A stretch of 19,873 bases of DNA from Lysobacteraceae bacterium (GTDB taxonomy: Bacteria; Pseudomonadota; Gammaproteobacteria; Xanthomonadales; Wenzhouxiangellaceae). A model generated the notes under the pieces. It ran no database searches and was not told where the DNA came from. It saw nothing but the letters and a program-made list of their open reading frames with translations. Positions 15,805 to 19,873 of this stretch are shown in pieces. Each line of letters begins with the position of its first letter. The first letter of the stretch is position 1. The DNA is taken from positions 1 to 19,873 of the forward strand of contig JAIVHD010000224.1 of NCBI GenBank assembly GCA_020201235.1. The letters run 5' to 3'. The position numbers and the translations under genes were made by a program.

Positions 15805-17040
15805 TTACTTGAGCCGGGCAAGGCCGCCGGCACGCCATAGCGTCAGGGCCATGGCCACCAAAAATATTCCGAGCAACACGCTCCAGCCGGGCACCAGATC
15901 CTGTAGACCAACATCGCGCCAGAAAATATCCTGCCAGGATTCGATAACCCAGGCATTCGGTGTCAGCCAGCCGAGGTCGCGCAACCAGCCCGGCATCAGA
16001 AAACGCGGCATCATGCTGCCGCCGATGGCCGAGAGTATAAGAACCGCGAATGCAGACGCTGTCGTCGCCTGCTGGCGACTGCGACACATTGATGCCAGCA
16101 ACAGTCCAAGCCAGGCCGAGACGGCTGCGGCCAGCAACGCCGTGACAAGCCACGGGCCAAACCGTCCTGGCCAGTCGATGCCGTAAAACCACCAGGCGGA
16201 GGCAAAAATGACCGCCGCCTGGGCAAGCCCCAGGGCGGTCAGAAACAAGCCCTTGCCAAACACCACCACGCCATAGCCGCCCGGCCCTGCAACCAGCCGG
16301 TCGACAATCCCGCTGTCGCGTTCTTCGATCAGCGAAATCGCGCCCTGCATCGCCGAAAACAACAGAAAAAGAATGGCCACAGCGCCGGCGTAATAGCTGA
16401 TGCCGTCATCGGCGACTGCGGCACCGGTCAGCATTCGTCGCTCGATCAACCCATCCGGCGATGCCAGAGCATTGCCGTCGCCCAGGCCGCGAGCGGCTCG
16501 GTCACGGTCCAGTCCGGCCAGCGCATCATCGAGCGCCAGCTGCTGCTCATGGGTATATGGGCCGGCCAGCACATCGACCAGCGCCACGGCCCGGGCAATG
16601 CCCAGTTCTGGAAAGCTTGTCTGAAGCAGGGCCTGCAAACGGCCGCTGACCACGGAGGCGGCAAGCGCGCGCGAGGCATCGGCAATGACAACAATCGGTG
16701 CATCGGCATCCAGGTCGGCGTCTGGCTCGGCCCGAATCCAGACCGCAGCATCGAAGCGGCCCGCGCGGACCATCGCTTCAAGGTCGTGCCGGTCGCGTGC
16801 GCTGTGCTCGCCCGGGAGCAGTCCATCGAGCGCGTGAATTGCGTCAAACAACACAACGGTCGCCGGCGTTTCGGCGCTGTCGAGCAACGCCACGCGCATT
16901 TCGAGCTCGTCTTCGCCGGTGCCGGAAAAGACTTCGGCAAACACGAAAAACATCAGCGGCGGCAGCACGAATGCCAGCATCAGGGCACCCCGATCGCGCC
17001 ACAGCGCCAACCACATGATGTGCGCAATGGTCAGGATCAT
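15805..17040 (-). CDS. ABC-2 type transporter permease in the crt operon
   Basis: The 411-aa protein has the ABC-2 export layout: TM1 at about 17-36 (GALMLAFVLPPLMFFVFAEV), a large periplasmic domain at about 38-215, then five more membrane helices (about 222-242, 262-288, 297-318, 328-348 and 378-403). EERDSGIVDRLVAGP (about 249-263) is the conserved amphipathic coupling segment of this family, and WLTPNAWVIESWQDI the typical extracellular helix. Its ATG overlaps the ATPase stop (ATGA), so the two form one transporter. Homologues (YhhJ/YbhS-like) move lipids, polymers or drugs outward. The position between crtE and crtZ suggests a carotenoid-linked substrate, but nothing in the sequence shows that directly. 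Confidence 0.88.
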   Translation of the reverse strand: MILTIAHIMWLALWRDRGALMLAFVLPPLMFFVFAEVFSGTGEDELEMRVALLDSAETPATVVLFDAIHALDGLLPGEHSARDRHDLEAMVRAGRFDAAVWIRAEPDADLDADAPIVVIADASRALAASVVSGRLQALLQTSFPELGIARAVALVDVLAGPYTHEQQLALDDALAGLDRDRAARGLGDGNALASPDGLIERRMLTGAAVADDGISYYAGAVAILFLLFSAMQGAISLIEERDSGIVDRLVAGPGGYGVVVFGKGLFLTALGLAQAAVIFASAWWFYGIDWPGRFGPWLVTALLAAAVSAWLGLLLASMCRSRQQATTASAFAVLILSAIGGSMMPRFLMPGWLRDLGWLTPNAWVIESWQDIFWRDVGLQDLVPGWSVLLGIFLVAMALTLWRAGGLARLK

Positions 17041-18011
17041 CGACGGGTCTCAGGCACCGGAGGGTACAGGGTTCGCCACAGCGATCCCAGCCCGGGGCGG
17101 CGCACGCGCCACTGGCTGACCGGCAGCCCGTCCAGCACGCGTTCGATTTCGGCCGCCGGCGTCTGCTCGTCAACCAGCCCACGCCAACGCCAGTTGCCGT
17201 CGGCCGGGTCGGCGACCAGGCCAATCTGACCCAGCAGACCGGCCTGTCTAGTGCTCGGTGCCTGCAACAGCATTACGTCCCACTCCCGTTGACCGGCATA
17301 GTATTTGGCGATCAAGTCTGCCGGCTTCCCGGAAGCCGCGACCACGCCGTCCTTCAGAAACGCGACACGGTCCGCAAGGCGCTCGAGCTGACCGAGATCA
17401 TGGCTGGTCATCAGGATCCCGATGTCGTGGCCGGCAAGCCGTCCGAGCAGGCTTTCGATGTCGCGACGCGCCGGCGGATCGATGCCGACCGTTGGTTCGT
17501 CCAAAATCAGCAATTCGGGTGAATGGGAAAGCGCACAGGCGATGTTTGTACGGCGCTGCCAACCACCCGACAGTTGCCCGGCGCGGCGTGCCGCGACCGC
17601 TTGCAGGTCGCAGGTTTCAAGCGCGTACTCGGCACACTCGCCGATCCGGTTGCTGGCAACGCCGCTCAAACGACCGAAAGCACGCACGTTTTCAAGCACA
17701 CTCAGATGCGGATACAGCGCGATCTGTTGAGGCACCAGCCCAATCAGGCGCCGGGCCTGCGGGTCAGCATGGGGATCAACCCCGGACACCGAAACCGAGC
17801 CCGCATCGGGACGCAGTCGACCGCAGATTGCCCGAATCAACGTCGACTTCCCGGAACCGTTGGGCCCCAACAGTGCGACGATCTCGCCGCGGCCGACGCT
17901 TAGAGACAGCCCGGTGAGAACCCGCCGGCCGGTAAACGCGAACTCGAGCGCGTCGATGTTCAGCAGCAAAGCGGCGCGGCCGGCAGCGAGTCGGCAAGGA
18001 TCGGCCAGCAT
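17037..18011 (-). CDS. ABC transporter ATP-binding protein in the crt operon
   Basis: The 324-aa ATPase pairs with the ABC-2 permease encoded next. Walker A is LLGPNGSGKST (47-57), the Q-loop lies in VPQQIALYPHLSV, the signature is QLSGGWQRR (146-154), Walker B is LLILDEPTVGIDP, and the H-loop is MTSHD (His204). All catalytic residues are present. The fold belongs to the CcmA/NodI/DrrA-like exporters. After about residue 235 there is an unusual C-terminal extension of some 90 residues, ending in LGSLWRTLYPPV, which resembles the short tail of YbhF-type ATPases. It begins 6 nt after the crtE stop and its TGA overlaps the permease ATG. Confidence 0.93.
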   Translation of the reverse strand: MLADPCRLAAGRAALLLNIDALEFAFTGRRVLTGLSLSVGRGEIVALLGPNGSGKSTLIRAICGRLRPDAGSVSVSGVDPHADPQARRLIGLVPQQIALYPHLSVLENVRAFGRLSGVASNRIGECAEYALETCDLQAVAARRAGQLSGGWQRRTNIACALSHSPELLILDEPTVGIDPPARRDIESLLGRLAGHDIGILMTSHDLGQLERLADRVAFLKDGVVAASGKPADLIAKYYAGQREWDVMLLQAPSTRQAGLLGQIGLVADPADGNWRWRGLVDEQTPAAEIERVLDGLPVSQWRVRRPGLGSLWRTLYPPVPETRR

Positions 18012-18017
18012 CGCCAG

Positions 18018-18797
18018 TCAGTGAAACCGTGCAAACAGCGAGCGAATATAAGCATCCAGCGTGCCGCCGTCAACCGACATTGCCCGCAACACCGAACCGG
18101 CACCATTTATTTCGCTCGTGAGGCGCTGACGCAGTGCCGCCTCGCCGACGTCGTGGATTGAGCCGGCCTTGGCCCGATCGGCGTTGCTGTCCTTGCCGGT
18201 TGCCGGTCGACCGAGGTCGAGCAGGTCATCGGCGGCCTGGAAGGCTTGTCCGACATGCTCGGTCAGGTCGCGGGACTGACCAGACGCCAGACCGGCCGTG
18301 CCGACCGCGTGCGCCAGGCGCGAGACCAGACCGATACGCACCGTTTCGGGCAGCACGTCACAGCGCGCGATCACACCGTAGGCCTGGTTCAACAAGGCGA
18401 TGGCCGCGAGCGTCGTGGTCGCCTCGCCGAATTCGAGGTGGCAGGCCGACCGACCGCGACGCATTCGGGCATTATCCATGCTGGGCAGATCGTCGAGCAT
18501 CAGCGACGCGCAGTGCACCATTTCCAGGGCGCAGCCGAAGTCAACCAGGCGGCCGGGATCGCGGTCGAAATCAAGTGCGGTGAAGATGGCCAGCAGCGGG
18601 CGCACCCGTTTGCCCGGCGATAGCAGGCTGTAGCGCATGGCCGATGCCAGTCGATTGCAGCAGCCCTCACCGCCGGCCTCGACCAGCCGTTCAAGTCGCG
18701 CATCAATGCTGGCCCGCCAGCGGCCGGAAAGCGCTTCAATATCCGGCCCGACCGAACCACCGGCGAGCAGGGTTATGGGATCAACAGTGGCCATCAT
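18018..18797 (-). CDS. crtE: Geranylgeranyl diphosphate synthase, internally deleted
   Basis: CrtE condenses IPP with allylic diphosphates to make GGPP, the carotenoid precursor. From ATG 18797 (GGAG 7 nt upstream) the protein is 259 aa, against about 290-305 for relatives. The N-terminal PGKRVRPLL, the first Asp-rich motif DDLPSMD (102-108), FQAADDLLD (186-194) and GKDSN (201-205) are present. After GQSRDLTE (173-180) the sequence jumps to HVGQAFQ. From memory, Pantoea CrtE has about 48 residues here, with a helix pair and the HFKTS segment whose Lys binds diphosphate. The frame is kept. This suggests an in-frame deletion of about 144 bp near 18255-18262; activity is doubtful. An upstream in-frame extension to 19079 translates the tandem repeat and is rejected. 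Confidence 0.88.
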   Translation of the reverse strand: MMATVDPITLLAGGSVGPDIEALSGRWRASIDARLERLVEAGGEGCCNRLASAMRYSLLSPGKRVRPLLAIFTALDFDRDPGRLVDFGCALEMVHCASLMLDDLPSMDNARMRRGRSACHLEFGEATTTLAAIALLNQAYGVIARCDVLPETVRIGLVSRLAHAVGTAGLASGQSRDLTEHVGQAFQAADDLLDLGRPATGKDSNADRAKAGSIHDVGEAALRQRLTSEINGAGSVLRAMSVDGGTLDAYIRSLFARFH

Positions 18798-18866
18798 GCA
18801 GCAGCTCCGTGGGCATCGACCCCGCTCGGCGAGGGCATGCAAGAATGATCGGCAGTCGCTCCGGCT

Positions 18867-18911
18867 CGGTGCGTCAATCGGTGCGTCAATCGGTGCGTCA
18901 ATCGGTGCAAT
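18867..18911. repeat. Tandem 12-bp direct repeats in the crtE/crtY divergent spacer
   Basis: CGGTGCGTCAAT occurs three times head to tail without a mismatch (18867-18878, 18879-18890, 18891-18902). A fourth unit, CGGTGCAAT (18903-18911), has lost three bases of the pattern. Read toward crtE, each unit contains TTGACG, a -35-like hexamer, but no good -10 follows at the right spacing. Nearby, TGCGAACTATACGCA (18917-18931) is a short dyad. An iteron-style operator controlling both crt directions is possible. Confidence 0.6.
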
Positions 18912-18978
18912 CAAATGCGAACTATACGCAATTTCACGGTGAATCACGCGGCAACGACGTATCGCGCACAATAGCGTG

Positions 18979-19873
18979 ATGAATTCCATGACGAGCGACC
19001 TGGTTCTGGCCGGCGGTGGCCTGGCCAATTGCCTGATTGCCTGGCGCGTGGCCTGCAAACATCCCGGCGCAGCGATCACGATTGTCGAGGCGGGTCCTGA
19101 ACCCGGGGGAAACCATACCTGGTCGTTTCACGGCGGCGACCTCAGGCCCGACCAGCTGCGCGCAATCGAGCCGCTGATCGATTATCGCTGGAGCGCTCAA
19201 AAGGTTGCTTTTCCGGGATTTGAACGCAGCCTCGACACGCCGTACTTCAGCATACGCTCGGGATCCCTTCAACGGTTTATCCGCAGTCTCGACCGAATCG
19301 ATATTCGTACCGACTGCCGGGTTTCGGCGCTCGGCCAGCAATGGGTTCGAACCAAATCGGGCGAAGTCATCAACGCCAGCGCCGTGATCGACGGTCGCGG
19401 GCCGGGCCGCAGCGACGGTCTGGTGCTTGGATTTCAGAAATTTTTCGGCCGCGAAGTGCGCACCCGGGAACCGCACGGACTGACCGCGCCGGTCATCATG
19501 GATGCCACGGTATCCCAGCACGATGGCTATCGTTTTGTCTACCTGCTGCCCTTCTCCGCCGATCAGGTGTTGATCGAAGACACCCGCTACAGCGACGGCA
19601 ACGCGCTCGACGAGCGCAGTCTGCGCCGTGCCATCGACCAATACGCAGCGGCCAAGGGCTGGACGATCGTCGAGACGATGCGCGAGGAACACGGTGTTCT
19701 TCCGATTTTGCTGGCCGGCGATCTGGACCACTTCTGGTCCAGGCCCGAGCATACGGTGGCGCGTTCCGGGCTGGCTGCCGGCCTGTTCCATCCAACCACA
19801 GGCTATTCACTGCCCCAGGCGATTGCGCTGGCCGACGAGATCGCCGCTCACTGGCCGCTCGACGGTGCCGCGC
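18979..19873 (+). CDS. crtY: Lycopene beta-cyclase, N-terminal part (runs off the window)
   Basis: CrtY closes both ends of lycopene to give beta-carotene, using FAD without net redox. At least 298 codons are open to the window edge; the family is about 380-400 aa. DLVLAGGGLANCLIA (7-21) is the dinucleotide-binding start. GGNHTWSFH (43-51), VIDGRGPG (137-143), LGFQKFFGREV (150-160), EPHGLTAPVIMDATV (164-178), GYRFVYLLPFSADQVLIEDT (183-202) and GLFHPTTGYSLP (268-279) are diagnostic CrtY segments. Two starts are possible, ATG 18979 and ATG 18988, neither with a clear ribosome-binding site. It diverges from crtE across a 181-bp spacer. crtI and crtB probably follow beyond the edge. Confidence 0.94.
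   Translation, partial: MNSMTSDLVLAGGGLANCLIAWRVACKHPGAAITIVEAGPEPGGNHTWSFHGGDLRPDQLRAIEPLIDYRWSAQKVAFPGFERSLDTPYFSIRSGSLQRFIRSLDRIDIRTDCRVSALGQQWVRTKSGEVINASAVIDGRGPGRSDGLVLGFQKFFGREVRTREPHGLTAPVIMDATVSQHDGYRFVYLLPFSADQVLIEDTRYSDGNALDERSLRRAIDQYAAAKGWTIVETMREEHGVLPILLAGDLDHFWSRPEHTVARSGLAAGLFHPTTGYSLPQAIALADEIAAHWPLDGAA

Noticed and set aside
18867..18911. CRISPR array
   Set aside because: The units are 12 bp and contiguous with no spacers; no cas genes are present.
18798..19079. In-frame upstream extension of CrtE (to a 353-aa protein)
   Set aside because: It translates the tandem 12-bp repeat as a DAPI repeat, overlaps the start of divergent crtY, and has no CrtE similarity. ATG 18797 has a ribosome-binding site and begins the conserved region.

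Overview
The window reads as high-GC chromosomal DNA of an aerobic, pigmented gammaproteobacterium. ThrB, ThrC, CrtY, CrtE and the TPR-sulfotransferase/TonB-receptor pair all look gammaproteobacterial. A Xanthomonadales- or Wenzhouxiangella-like host is my inference from recognition only. There are no phage, plasmid, IS, CRISPR, rRNA or tRNA features. Most genes are ordinary metabolism. The unusual parts are two deletion-type lesions, a structured intergenic repeat family, and a carotenoid operon that contains an ABC transporter.

Layout. Positions 1-235 (-) hold the N-terminus of an exported penicillin-acylase-family enzyme. Positions 497-1363 (-) are tryptophan 2,3-dioxygenase (kynA). Positions 1781-4688 (+) are a 2-oxo acid dehydrogenase operon (E1alpha, E1beta, E2). 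E1beta is broken: its N-terminal half ends at TAA, and the next 13 in-frame codons look like its natural C-terminus, still overlapping the E2 start. Positions 4943-6280 (+) are UDP-glucose 6-dehydrogenase. Positions 6366-7139 (-) are a short-form AMP nucleosidase. Positions 7182-9209 (-) are a TPR-sulfotransferase and 9261-11756 (-) a TonB-dependent receptor, likely co-transcribed. After a 587-bp divergent spacer comes thrB-thrC-hxpB (12344-15283, +), packed with overlaps or 1-nt gaps.

The right end is a carotenoid locus. On the minus strand it runs crtE, ABC ATPase, ABC-2 permease, crtZ (18797 down to 15324), with crtY divergent and running off the window (18979-19873, +). CrtE makes GGPP, CrtY cyclises lycopene to beta-carotene and CrtZ hydroxylates it to zeaxanthin. 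Phytoene synthase and desaturase (CrtB, CrtI) would lie outside. The spacer between crtE and crtY carries three perfect tandem 12-bp units plus a degenerate fourth. CrtE itself appears to lack about 48 internal residues, including the conserved Lys-Thr segment between its two Asp-rich motifs.

A dispersed repeat with the terminus motif GGTGAATAAGCCGGG (variable) occurs in both orientations next to kynA, E2, amn and the sulfotransferase gene, and covers or abuts several stop codons. Two roughly 190-bp copies flank kynA. A short 55-bp copy after E2 forms a perfect 16-bp inverted repeat.

All gene identities come from reading motifs by eye; no database search was run.
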